The position numbers and the translations under genes are program-made. A stretch of DNA of 64,000 nucleotides, from the NCBI RefSeq assembly GCF_021462225.1, contig NC_061813.1:19306442-19370441 (forward strand). The letters are read 5' to 3'. Positions 48,909-59,094 of this stretch are shown here, one piece after another; positions within the stretch are counted from its first letter, which is position 1, and the number at the start of each line of letters is the position of its first letter. The DNA comes from Girardinichthys multiradiatus (Eukaryota > Chordata > Actinopteri > Cyprinodontiformes > Goodeidae). Below the pieces are notes generated by a model that did not search any database, was not told where the DNA came from, and saw only the letters and a list, made by a program, of their open reading frames with translations.

Positions 48909-49589
48909 TGTAAGGTATATGATTATTGATTAATTAATATTAATCAAGAATCATAATTTAAAATAATAATTTGAAAACTAGAAAATTTCGGAAGAAATTT
49001 AGACGGGGCCTGCCTCTTGGTGCGTGCTTCTGGGACCGGAGCTTGCTATTTTCATTGAAATTCATTGTCTATGCTATTATCAGCTTAAAATATTACTAGT
49101 AACTCTGGAAGACTGAGGCTTTTATTTTGAAATTTTCAGTAAGCCTTATTTTAAGAGGCCAACACTGGGTGAACTCCAACAGTAGTGTAATGGCCAGTTC
49201 TGCAATGATCTATAGTTGAAAATGTAAAGGCTTTTATTTTGTAGAGCATGTTTTGTCTTATTTTGAAAGCCCAGCATGGTTGTCCTTTCAGATCTGGGTT
49301 ACTTCCATTAGTTATATAGAACCTGCTTGCTATTCCAAAATCATTGTGTATACTGTTATCAGCTTAAAAAAATCAATAATAATTATGGAAGGTTGAGGCT
49401 TTTATTTTGAAAGTTTTAGTGCTCTTCTGAAATAATTGTGTATGCTATTATCAGCTTTCAAAAATCATTAGTAAGCATGGAAGGTTAATGAAAGAAATTG
49501 CCCTTTAGGGTTAATCACAGTTGTGTGGGTGTTGAAACAGCAGTACATGCACAAAATGGCCGCCATGTAGTTGCCTCCTATGAAGATGG

Positions 49590-49677
49590 TCAAAGGGTTA
49601 GGGGTCGGGTAAGGTTTAAGCCATAAAATGAATGTAAATCAATGGAAGTCAATGAAAGTCCTTAAAAAGATAGATGG

Positions 49678-49728
<51 letters not shown>

Positions 49729-49879
49729 TGTTTGTGTGTGTGTGGGTGGGTGTGTGTGTGTGTGTGTGTCCCGCTGGAAAAGAGTTAGTGGTAGGGTCAT
49801 GTTTAAGCCATAGACATGAAGACAATAAAGGGAATTCCTCACAAAGATAGTAATCCATGGATGTGTGTGTGGGTGGGTC

Positions 49880-49912
<33 letters not shown>
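49590..49912 (+). repeat. (TG)n microsatellite with GGGTTAGGG cassette
   Basis: GGGTTAGGGGTCGGGTAAGG, then AATGAATGTAAATCAATGG and GTCAATGAAAGTCCTTA, lead into uninterrupted TG from about 49679 to 49726, with imperfect TG/GGTG continuing to 49769. A second, weaker round of cassette plus TG ends at 49912. The mirror arrangement occurs at 55755-55975. Confidence 0.85.
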
Positions 49913-51106
49913 CCCAGTGTGAGACACAGAGAGGCAGAAAGAAAGACAGAATCACATCCAGACATATACAGTAGGAGATACACAAAGCTATAAATAGAAC
50001 AGTGAGGAATGAATCAGCCAATCAGCAAAGAGCGTCAGTGTAACTTGACACCTGCTGTTTCTCAGCCTGGCTTTATAACATGGAGGTGCATGCTCCCGAA
50101 CGACTGGCCATAACTCGGAAACCGTAGGGGCGATCGATGTCATTCTTGGACCGTTTTTATCAGAACGAACAGGGGAACATTAATATTCATCCTTTATTTT
50201 TGAAAATATAATAATAAAGACACAACACTGGGTGAAAAGAGGGGGAAAATGGAGAAAAAGACAAAAATGCCTGAACATGCTCCTGAACAAAGTCTAATAT
50301 CTCGGAAACCGTACATAGTATTGGGAATGTTTTTAAACTGTGGGCGACAGCTATCCCTCGTCCCCAATCATGGAGATTTTCATAGCTCTATGTCATTCAC
50401 AATATAAAATAGGATGATGGAAAGAAATGCTGTCACTCATGGATTACTGGTCAAACTCATTGAAAATTCATGGGAGGCCTGCAGAATTCCTGTGAGTCTT
50501 GGCGATCGAGGGGGTTTTGACAGAAAACTATGAGACCTAGAACAATTTTGAAATTATTGTGTGAAAGCAGGGGCCCGGCCCTACAATCTGACCAAAAATT
50601 GTGACTGTAGAGGGAAATCTGTGGCCGTGAGGGCCAGTTGAAACTAATTTTTCCTGGAAAAATCCCCTCTTTCTACACTCTAGTAACTGCCATCTCCACT
50701 GTTAGAGTGTGATTTTCTCGCATACTTTGTGTCGCTTGGAGTCAAATTTTAGAGAAACCGTAGCAGTTATCAACAAACCGTTTTCACTTCTGAAGAACCG
50801 GCGGAGTTTTCTACAAACTGAAAGTCAAACTGTGTTTCTAGGTGAAAGTATGGCAATACAGTAGAGCCTCAAAAACAGTGAATTTTGAGGATTCCTTCGC
50901 CCCTGACTCCATTCATTCCTATGGGGATTTTGGGGGGGTGGTCTTTCGTAAATTACGTCGCCATGGTAACTCGAAACGCCAATAAAAGTAATAGCACACC
51001 TCCCGGGACCGAGCCGGACGTTTTGATGTATATATTGTGGGGGTGCGCGCTGCGGTTCGGGCCGCATTAAAGTGGATAGGTTTTGACCAGGTGAATAATA
51101 ATAGGT

Positions 51107-51132
51107 GCCTGCCATGCATTGCTATGGCAGGC
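51107..51132. repeat. Terminal hairpin of the 2.13-kb element
   Basis: GCCTGCCAT (51107-51115), an 8-nt loop, then ATGGCAGGC (51124-51132): a perfect 9-bp stem three bases inside the right end. Confidence 0.9.
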
Positions 51133-52349
51133 CCCAATTATTAATTTCTTAACCAAAAATCATCACTTACGAATAGAAATCAGAGATATCCTCTGGTGTT
51201 GTGATTATGGGCTCAAAGCTCTTTAATAATTACAAATTATTAACCAAAACCACAAACTGTCATTGTTTATTCAACCGCTTCATCAAAGGTGGGGGAACTT
51301 CGACCTTGTTTTGACAGATAAATCACTCTTGCACGAAATAAACACAAACGCTTCTCTTAATTATATATATGAAGATTTATTGAAGCCAAATAATCCTGAT
51401 ATACCATTATTCTGGTCCAAAACCTTCACCTAACTAACAAGCACCGTTCTACACAAAGGGAATAACAATGACTACCTAACAATAATAATAAAATAAAAAT
51501 ATATATATGCATTTAGTGTCTATGAAGATCAAACCAGCAGTTTATGGACAAAATGTGTAATTTGGGTTAAATGGAAAGAAATCCTCCTGTCGTGTTGATG
51601 TCTCGATCGCAGCGATCAGCTGATGAAACGGTGGGGCCACGCCCCTTTAGCAACGACCAGCTGATCGCCCCAAATCTTGACAAAGGGTCATAAAACTCTT
51701 GAGGCGGGAACCCAGTGGAATATTTCCAGCAATAAAACTGCAACAAAGAGTGGTTGGGCGAGGCTCAGACCGCAGCTGCCTTGAATGAAAAACTTTTAAA
51801 AGTCCAACTTCTAACTCCTGGCTGATTTAGGATCAGCCGGACAAAACATTAACCATGCACAATTCAGCAGCGCTTGCGCAGCAAATAAAAATACAGCTCA
51901 ACAAAACATAATTCAATCAGTATTGCATGCAACAAGTTAATACCTTAGATTAACTACAGGTGATCCTACATCACCTTAACTGCCTCAACCTGCCCAGACC
52001 TCTAAATGCACCTATCCGGTTTAATAGGAAAAGAACGAAATTACTTTGAAGTTGATTTCTGCTCTCCACCGCTTGAGGATGGATCAGGTCTGAAGAAAAG
52101 GAGGCGGGGATCACGCGTCCGTGATTGAATTAAGACAAAAAAAAACGGTAACTTCTCATCCGTCCAGGAGTGGGAAATATGAAGAACCTTTGGTTGACTG
52201 CATACACAAGGAGGAAACTCTTCTCCTTGGACATAGAACCTTTGTAGGTTTTCACCTGCACCAGTTGTGGCGCGGTCTTCAATCGGTAAATAAATCCTCT
52301 GATCTTCTCAAGGCGGAAAAATGGCCCCGAGACTATGCATCTCAGCCGG

Positions 52350-52370
52350 TTTATACTTCCAGTAACGTCA
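52350..52370 (-). promoter_or_regulatory. LTR copy 2 promoter remnant
   Basis: On the minus strand TGACGTT (52364-52370) precedes GTATAAA (52350-52356), at the position of the stronger CRE/TATA pair in LTR copy 1. Confidence 0.5.
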
Positions 52371-52416
52371 GAGCTGCGACGTCTGTTGAGCTGCGACCAA
52401 ATGGATGGCCCCAACA

Positions 52417-54794
52417 ATGGCATATAATGCTTTTGTAGATATTGGAGCAAGATAAAGATTTTTTGTTTTTTTTATAATTTCATGACTAGATGCAGCTGCA
52501 TGACAATTGTACATGTGGCACAGCTGCAGAGGAGGGATAAGTAGGAGCACATCACTTGGCAAGCTAACATGAGCTGCAACCACATGTTTGGCAGATGTTG
52601 TATATTAGAAGAGAAGAGAGAAACGAATATAATCAGATTGTCGTATATCAACAGCCACTTATTTTGTTTTGTGAGTCAGCTACAACCTTTCCAATGTTCC
52701 AAAGAAAATTTATATTTTTTTTTATTTTCAATGAAATCCTTCTACCTGTGCACCCCAGCCATAACATTAGGACAACTTGCAGATGCAAATTTTAAGGATG
52801 ATCATCTTGTTGCAATCTAGTGTTTCAACTAGATAGCCTGTATGCTCATAATCACACAGATGTTTCTTTAAGGGATATTTCAGACATTTTCAAGTAAGGT
52901 TTTGTGAAGTTATTGTCATATTGCTGTTAGTTTATAGAAAAGTGATCATCAGAGCAATGAAAGGCTCCCATCTGATCAGACAGAACCCTTGTTTTAAAAA
53001 ACTGAAACAATTCAAACTGAAAACATTTTCAGTGGTGAGGTACAACTCTGTTAGTGGAATTAAACATCCAAACTTTCACAAGAAACCATCTGTAAGTTTG
53101 TATATATTTTCTCATCCAAGAAAACTGTGTATTACTATACAAAATTATGTTGAATGAAGGAGGGCTGATGTAGTTGTTTGGAGGTTCAACATTTTTCTCC
53201 ATCATTGGCAGATTTACAGTAAATGTACATCAGGAAGTGGTGGGCCTTAAAAACTGTTTGGAAGCACTGTGCTGATGTGGGCTCAGAGAGAACAGTTCAC
53301 TGGAATTCAACCATGAGTGGTTTTATCAGAAGCCTCAGGACGTATCAATAGCTTCAGTAATAATCATCTTGGGTTGTGCCTTAAAGGCCAGCTACCACAC
53401 ACTGCCAGTATGAGTTGTTTAATACAAATTATAATGATGTGGACTGACACAGCTGGCAGCCCCAACCACTGTAACTTTTGTAGTAAGATGGTCATTGTTT
53501 GGCTGACAGTATAATGGCAAACATAATGGTCTAAAATGAATGTTTATATGTTTAACATTTGCTAATGTAACTTTGCATCCAGCCTTTATGAACATTTTAA
53601 TTTTATGTTTTAAATTACTAAAATCACTTAAACTAGGCTCTGTCTAACTGTTAGTCTTCAACCACCATGACAATGTCTCCCTTTTTTCTACCAGTAATGA
53701 TATTACTGATGATTAGAAATATCAAAACTACCCCTTTAACGCTCTACATAAACTGTCTATAGATGAGTCAGAAATATCAAACTGTCTGCAAAACCACACC
53801 ACAAAGATACTCCAACATCGTTACCCGACAGTGTTAGGCCTGAGGTCCAGGGCAGATGAACAAGCTCAGTTCACATAAGTCCTACATCCTCTGTGACCCA
53901 AAGAAAGCCTTGGTATTAAACACTTTAATACGGAATAAGGTTCTTAGTTCATGCCTTGACTAAAAGAGGGGACCAACTCAATCTGGATATCTTAGGTATA
54001 ACATATAGGAAAGATACACATCTCTCTGACCAGTAGTTAAGATGGTTGCACATAATTTCTGTTAAAGAAAATTCCCATTGAAATACATAAAAACTCTTTG
54101 GCTGAGGTTAGTCTTTTTCTTTCTCATTCTGTTCTTCCTCCGTCAAATACTACAACAAATACTTTGTCAACCAGGTCAACAGTTATAAGATGCTTGTTTT
54201 GACTTTATACAGTGTACTGTCACCCACACTTACAATGCTGGCGCAGAGAGCTATTCACGGCCTACATAGCCTGACACACCATTCAACATTTCTGTCTTTG
54301 TGAAACCTAATGTACTGCAGTTGAGTTGGTATAGGTCTATGAGTGAGTGAAAGTGCAGCTTTACAAAAAGGGGTGGCAGTGTGACTGTTGACTGCGTGTA
54401 AATGAAAAAATATATATTTTTATCTCCACTTGCCAGTATTTATCATTTTTATTTTTCATATTTGATGTTTCAGGTTAGTCCTTGTTATATATAACAAAGT
54501 GTAATGTGTCTAAAAAGCTTATTTTAGTTAGTAGCAATTGTAAAAAAAAATCAAGTTTTGTTTTTAAGTTTCTGACGTTTCAACTCTTTGTCAAATCATT
54601 TTTAGGTGCAAAGAACTTCAGACCCTTAATTTTTTGCGCGAAGTATATGTGCAATCAGCATGAACACAGAATCCATGTTTAGTTCATTGATGTTTTCTCT
54701 TTTTCTTGTCTTTTTCTCCCACTTCCCCTGCATTGCTGTTCTCACAATTACCTGTCCTTTGGCTTTTCCCACTTCCTGTCTTGTTTTTTCCCCT
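52417..54794. other. Intronic sequence, no gene seen
   Basis: AT-rich, no recognised gene or repeat. This is the last part of the presumed intron 1 before the exon. Confidence 0.5.
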
Positions 54795-54835
54795 ATTCAT
54801 CTTTCTCTGTCTTCACAATCATTCGCTCCCCACAG
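54795..54835 (+). promoter_or_regulatory. Splice acceptor with polypyrimidine tract
   Basis: Pyrimidine-rich text (CATCTTTCTCTGTCTTCAC and CATTCGCTCCC) ends in CACAG directly before the coding exon. A strong consensus acceptor. Confidence 0.85.
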
Positions 54836-54946
54836 AGAAGTGTGATGAGGCTCTAGCCTCTCCGTTGCTTCACACGGCCTTCACCAGCTCATCCGTCTTC
54901 TCCAGTGGATATGCACCTGGATATGCCAAGCTCAACAGGAGAGGAG
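54836..54946 (+). CDS. cntnap2: Contactin-associated protein-like exon (probable cntnap2 exon 2)
   Basis: A 111-nt exon between a strong acceptor (CACAG) and donor (GTAGGA). It is read in phase 1, so two bases complete a split codon, then 36 codons and one further base. It encodes [15 protein letters not shown] and [13 protein letters not shown], the start of the mature ectodomain and of the F5/8-type-C (discoidin) domain of the Caspr family. By eye against remembered human CNTNAP2, 23 of 36 residues agree, including KCDE, AF.SSS and PGYAK, and exon length and phase fit its exon 2. The full protein is a single-pass neurexin-superfamily adhesion receptor that partners contactin-2 and clusters potassium channels at juxtaparanodes. 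Signal peptide (exon 1) and the WxP...WLQ part (exon 3) are not in the window. A paralogue (cntnap3-5 type) remains possible. Confidence 0.8.
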
Positions 54947-55753
54947 GTAGGAAACACACATCTATAGGACATGCAATAATTCAGAGGGAACACACATATA
55001 CTCACACTCAGAAAAGACACACGTCCCTGTACTTACATAAATGAAAGTGGTGGGAGAGTTCTGTTTTTACATTTATTTTACACATATAAGACACTAATAG
55101 CCTAATTTGGATACATGTCCACACATCTTTATGAATGATTTTGAAGGTGGACACACTGTGAGATGAATGCTCAAGCCTTTATAGAGTGACATGCTTCACA
55201 GTGCTCCACAGCTGCTCTTCTCCCATTCTGCCACTTCTAACCTATTTTCCCTTTTGTATTTTTTTTAACATCCTCTTTTGTATTATATCGTCCCTCACTT
55301 TCCTCATCATCGTTTTAAGCATTATCTCAGTGACTCAGGCTGAAGCTCATTTCCACATCGGTCCACAGCTAAGGGATATGGACAGACAATTACACCCCTT
55401 TATGTTTATACAATTAATAATTCATACCTTTCCATCTAATGCAGTCACCCTGCAGCTTAGGCAACTGAGCAGTGACGCAGACCTGCCAAGATAAAGGCAA
55501 GGTAATCTGAAGGTTTTAATCACACCAATTGAATTAAAGCAGTGAGAGAGGATGAGGATGAGACTCATTGTTTTTTTATTAATCGCTTATACAAACAAGA
55601 GACCAAGACATAAATATGAAAAGAAAAGGAAGAAATAGGGACCAGTTTGTCATTTATAGATACAGGTGTGTAGTATGAACATCCCTCTGGGTGTTCCTTT
55701 TCTTCTGCACCCATTGCTCCCACAACACTCACACCCACACAACCCCTCCAAAC

Positions 55754-55754
<1 letters not shown>
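54947..55754. other. Start of presumed intron 2, no gene seen
   Basis: The donor GTAGGA begins this stretch. No recognised repeat or further exon. Confidence 0.5.
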
Positions 55755-55792
<38 letters not shown>

Positions 55793-55975
55793 TTTTTTGT
55801 ATCTTTATGAGGACTTTTCAGTTACTTCCATTGACTTCCATTCATTTTCCTTGATTTCTAGTGCCTAACCCTGACCTTAAACCTAACCCTAACCAGTTCA
55901 TAGCTAACCCTAACCATCACCATAACTCAATTTATACCCTAGTCCTAAACCTAACCCCTATCCCAAGAACTACAT
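55755..55975 (-). repeat. (CA)n microsatellite with CCTAACCC cassette
   Basis: CA run at 55755-55791, then TTTATGAGGACTTTTCAGTT, CCATTGACTTCCATTCATTT and CCTAACCCTGACC with further CCTAACC units. It is the reverse-orientation counterpart of 49590-49912. The telomere-like CCCTAA hexamers are irregular, so this is not a telomeric array. Confidence 0.85.
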
Positions 55976-56275
55976 TTGAAAAAATGAGTACCAGGAAAAT
56001 GTCCTCACTTTGCAAAAAACAAATACAAAAAATGGTTCTCACTCAACTACAAGTACAATAACACATTCACACACACACTACCAGTTCAGTCCTTACCTGT
56101 TTGCAGTTATTGTTCCTTCATCCCATATGCAGTAAAGATTTTTTTTCATTTTCTTATTTACCAGAATTATTGGAAGCAAACTATTGTGCAGATTTATATT
56201 AAATGTTATTTGCGTGGTAATTTCAAACATGCCATAATGGTGACATTAAGTTAAGCAGCAGGCATTTATACACAC

Positions 56276-56311
56276 ATATATATATATATATATATAGATA
56301 TATATATATAA
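56276..56311. repeat. (TA)n microsatellite
   Basis: Alternating AT from 56276 to 56311 with a single GA interruption. Confidence 0.95.
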
Positions 56312-56492
56312 AGCTCATTTAAAGTTAACTTTAATTACTCGCAGCATATACGTTTTTTATAAAGAGTATGTAAGAATGGTTACTTCAAAGAAAATACATA
56401 AAATTACACAAAAACGAAAGCCTTCCACTAGGTTTTGCCCAGTGATACTGTATAATCAATGATATTATGAAATTGATATCATGTTAGGCTGT

Positions 56493-57489
56493 TGACGGGC
56501 TGTTAGGTCCCTGTATGACTGGTGTCAGAGCTTGGTCTGCATTGCCAGCAGTAAGTTGGATTTGTTTCCGGTGAAGGTTGGACTCCGCCAAGGTTGCCCT
56601 TTGTCACCAATTCTGTTCATAACTTTTATGGATAGAATTTCTAGGCGCAGGCAAGGTGTTCAGGGGATCCGTTTTGGTGGTCGTAGGATTGCGTCCCTTG
56701 TTTTTGCGGATGATGTGGTCCTATTGGGTTCATCAGTTCATGATCTACAGCTCTCACTGGAGCAGTTTGCAGCTGAGTGTGAAGCGGCCGGGATGAAAAT
56801 CAGTGCCTCCAAGTCCGAGGCCATGGTCTTGAGCCGGAACAGGGTAGAGTACCTTCTCCGGATCAGAGGGAGGTCCTGCCACAAGAGGAGGAGTTCAAGT
56901 ATCTCGGGGTCTTGTTCACAAATGAGGGAAAAATGGAGCAGGAGATTAACAGATGCGCCCGCATCACTGGTGCTGCGTCAGCAGTGATGAAGAGAGAGCT
57001 GAGTCAAAAAGCAAAACTCTCGATTTACCAGTTGATGTTCGAACCCTCATCTATGATCATGAGCTTTGGGTCATGACCAAAAGAATGAAATCAGGGATAC
57101 AAGCAGCCGAAATGAGTTTCCTCCGCAGGGTTTCTGGGCTCTCCCTTAGAGAAAGGGTGAGAAGCTCGGTCATCCAGGAGGGACTCAGAGTAGAGCCGCT
57201 GCTTCTCCACGTCGAGAGGAGCCAGTTGAGGTGGCTCGGGCATCTGGTTAGGGTGCCTCCTGGACGCCTGCCTGGTGCGGTGTTCCGGGCACGTCCCACC
57301 GGGAGGAGGCCCAGAGGAAGACCCAGGACACGGTGGAGGAACTATGTTTCTCAGCTGGCCTGGGAACGCCACGGGATTCCCCCGGACAAGCTGGCCCAAG
57401 TGGCTGGGGAGTGGCAAGGCTGGGTCTCTCTGCTTAGGCTGCTGCCCTCGCGACCCGACGCCAGATAAGCGGAAGACGATGGATGGATA
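56493..57489 (+). mobile_element. Rex3-type RTE retrotransposon, 5'-truncated
   Basis: Carries the 3' third of a fish non-LTR element: reverse transcriptase motifs followed by the C-terminal region and, after the stop, GATAAGCGGAAGACGATGGA and a short TGGA tail. The text GGTTGCCCTTTGTCACCA matches the site commonly used to amplify Rex3, and the GATG-type tail is as described for that family. No 5' part or endonuclease is present, the usual result of incomplete reverse transcription. Confidence 0.85.
56532..57468 (+). pseudogene. Rex3 reverse transcriptase, broken C-terminal part
   Basis: The first open segment (56532-56987) contains GLRQGCPLSP (residues 17-26) and the catalytic FADD motif (58-61) of reverse transcriptase. 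A short middle segment near 56885-57030 continues the protein in another frame (EEFKYLGVLF). The third segment (56953-57468) supplies DHELWVMTKRM, IQAAEMSFLRRV and RPTGRRPRGRPRTRW up to the natural stop. At least two frameshifts separate them, so no enzyme can be made. The family copies its RNA into genomic DNA by target-primed reverse transcription. Confidence 0.85.
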
Positions 57490-57794
57490 GATTATGAAAT
57501 TATACAAAAAGAAATATTAATTAATTTTATAAAAATGTACATTTAAACCAATAAAGGAAATTCAAATTAACTAATGACTATGGTGTTTGCCTCAAAATAC
57601 ATATGGTTGGGTTTAAGCTGTAACATAGTGATAACACAAACAAACCTGGAAAAGTATGTAAATCAAGGGAAGCCCCATTTCCAAAAAAAAAGATAATATA
57701 TTCATGGACATGTGCTGTTTATTTGCTGTACATATTTGTTTAACTTAAAAATAAAAATTTTCCGTTTGTGTTTTTCATTGTTCTAACTACTTCT
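57490..57794. other. Intronic sequence, no gene seen
   Basis: AT-rich, no recognised gene or repeat. Confidence 0.5.
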
Positions 57795-59094
57795 TACTTG
57801 AGGCCATTCAACTTATGAGGCGGCTAATTGCCTACAGGACTGGTTGGAGGAATGTGGTAGCCTTTTTCCCCCAGAATCCTTTGACACACCTCTCCATTGA
57901 AGCAGAGTGACAAAGAGCTCTGGAGGAAATATTCACACCCATGCGTGGGCTTCCTGCTCCCTTCTCCACTCCTCTCTCCACTGAGGGTCGCCGCTGTGCA
58001 TCTGCTCCTGGCTGCAACCCTGATTGGGCTCCGTCACTGCTGCCAACCCCCAATCTTGTTCCTGATCTTGTTCCGGAGGGGTCCGTAAGCGAACTGCCCT
58101 CACAATCTGTTCCTGTCCATGAGGGGTTCAAGGACGGACTGCTTTCACTTCCCGTTCCTGCCGTGAGGGTTTTGGGGACGGACTGCCTCCACTTCCGGTT
58201 CTTGTCCTGGAGGAGTTCAGGAGCGAGCTGCCATCACATCCTGTTCCTGTCTCAGAGGAGCTGCCTCCACTTCCAGTTCCTGTATCGGAGGAGTTTGAGA
58301 ACGAGCTGCCTCCACTCCCAAATCCAGTTCCTGTTTCTGATCCTTTCCTGGAGGGCTCAGAGGATGAACTGCCTCCATCTCTGGTTCCTGTTCCAGAGGA
58401 GTTCATGGACGAGCTGTCTCCACTTCCTGTTCCTGTCCCTGAGGGGTGCGAGGACGCACTTTCTCCGTCTGAGGTGCCTCGGCGGCCCCGTCGCAGATTT
58501 CCAGGGCTCCGCCGCAGATCTCCACGGCCTCGCCAAAGGTCCCAGTGGTCTCTGCACCAGTGGTTTCCGCACCGCGCCTCTGAGCTCCACCTTGGGTTCT
58601 GGTCCACAAGCACCGCCGCCAGCTTCCTGCTGGCCAATCTCCAGGTCGGCTGTTCCAGGGACATTCATGTTTTGAACAGCCGTCTGCTAAGGTCTGTCGT
58701 GGGTTCTCCTGGTCCCGCCACCGGCCTCCGGATCTCCAGCTCTTGCATCGCTGGCCTTCAGGTCATCTGCCCCTTCACTGCTGGCCTCCAGCCCGCCAAC
58801 TCCTGCGACGCCGGCTTCCAGACCGCCAGCTCTTGCGTCGCCGGCCTCCAGACCACCAGTTCCTGCGTCGCCGGCCTGCAGATCACCTGCTCCATTGTTG
58901 CTGACCGCCTGAACTCTGGGTCTGCTGGGGACGACCTCTGGGTCGAACTCTCGCCCTCCTTCTGAGGCCCCCTCCACCTGCCCTGGCCGGGTTGTTTTGT
59001 TTTGGGTTCTGTACATTAAAGACGCTGCTTACCTGCAAACCTCGCTCTTCAAGAGTTCTTCTCTGCACATTGGTCATAAAACCAGATTATGACA
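57795..59094 (+). mobile_element. TGTCA-ended element with coding repeats, copy 7
   Basis: The right end reads GGTCATAAAACCAGATTATG then ACA; reversed this is TGTCATAATCTGG...GACC, like copy 1. ATTAAAG at about 59018-59024 lies in the same place as the ATTAAA of other copies. Upstream it is GC-rich and encodes proline-rich tandem repeats. The left end is not defined. It may be the 3' portion of a coding relative of the short non-autonomous copies. Confidence 0.5.
57941..58965 (+). pseudogene. Proline-rich tandem-repeat coding remnant
   Basis: Not a recognised family. Between about 58070 and 58470 the plus strand encodes roughly nine 15-residue units of the form VPVPEEFxDELPPLP. They begin in one frame (57941 onward) and continue in another (open through 58405-58965) after a one-base slip near 58165. 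From about 58725 to 58905 follow six 10-residue units of the form GLQTxSSCVA. The frame ends with a stop at 58963-58965. High GC and CpG set it apart from the AT-rich surroundings. Other long frames on both strands here are by-products of the repeat. It is probably a mobile-element protein; no enzyme domain is visible. Confidence 0.5.

Larger units (their letters stand above)
49005..51135. mobile_element. 2.13-kb element with GGGGCCTGCC inverted ends
   Basis: Bounded by 10-bp inverted repeats GGGGCCTGCC (49005-49014) and its complement (51126-51135), exactly where the LTR is interrupted. It has three diverged copies of an 80-90-bp unit (49060-49140, 49339-49421, 49430-49495), each with TGCTATTATCAGCTT-like text; a GT microsatellite; a pair of CTCGGAAACCGTA motifs 187 bp apart (50114, 50301); and a 9-bp hairpin at the right end (51107-51132). 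No reading frame has a recognised domain. It is probably non-autonomous; the superfamily is unknown to me. Confidence 0.6.
48909..52416 (-). mobile_element. Probable solo LTR, copy 2, split by a 2.13-kb insertion
   Basis: The left part (48909-49004) starts TGTAAGGTATATGATTATTG, like copy 1 (TGTTAGGATTTATGATTATT). The right part (51136-52416) matches the rest of copy 1, including AACCAAAAATCAT, AAACCAGCAGTTTATGGACA and AAAGGGTCATAAAACTCT, and ends CCCCAACA. Flanks TTGG and ATGG fit a 4-bp target duplication with one change. Without the insertion it is about 1.38 kb. On the minus strand it has GTATAAA at 52350-52356 and AATAAA at 51376-51381. No gag/pol is present. Confidence 0.75.

Noticed and set aside
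49628..50021. Reading frames of CVCVCV or HTHTHT repeats
   Set aside because: They are translations of the TG/CA microsatellite.
49005..51135. Helitron
   Set aside because: There is a hairpin near the right edge, but the terminus lacks CTRR and the left end lacks TC; inverted GC-rich ends argue against it.
54706..55044. 112-residue open frame spanning the exon
   Set aside because: It is intron read-through. Only 54836-54946 has splice borders and a conserved peptide, and the conserved peptide lies in the phase-1 frame.
55861..55960. Interstitial telomeric repeat (CCTAACCC words)
   Set aside because: The hexamers are irregular and broken by unrelated words, and the sequence belongs to a dispersed microsatellite-associated cassette.
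57057..57507. Minus-strand frames over the Rex3 region
   Set aside because: They are shadows of the GC-rich reverse transcriptase C-terminal coding region.
58128..58664. 178-residue minus-strand frame rich in Ser/Gly/Thr (SGTGTGSGGSS pattern)
   Set aside because: It is the opposite-strand reading of the proline-rich tandem repeat; the plus-strand frame gives the coherent 15-residue pattern and the terminal stop.
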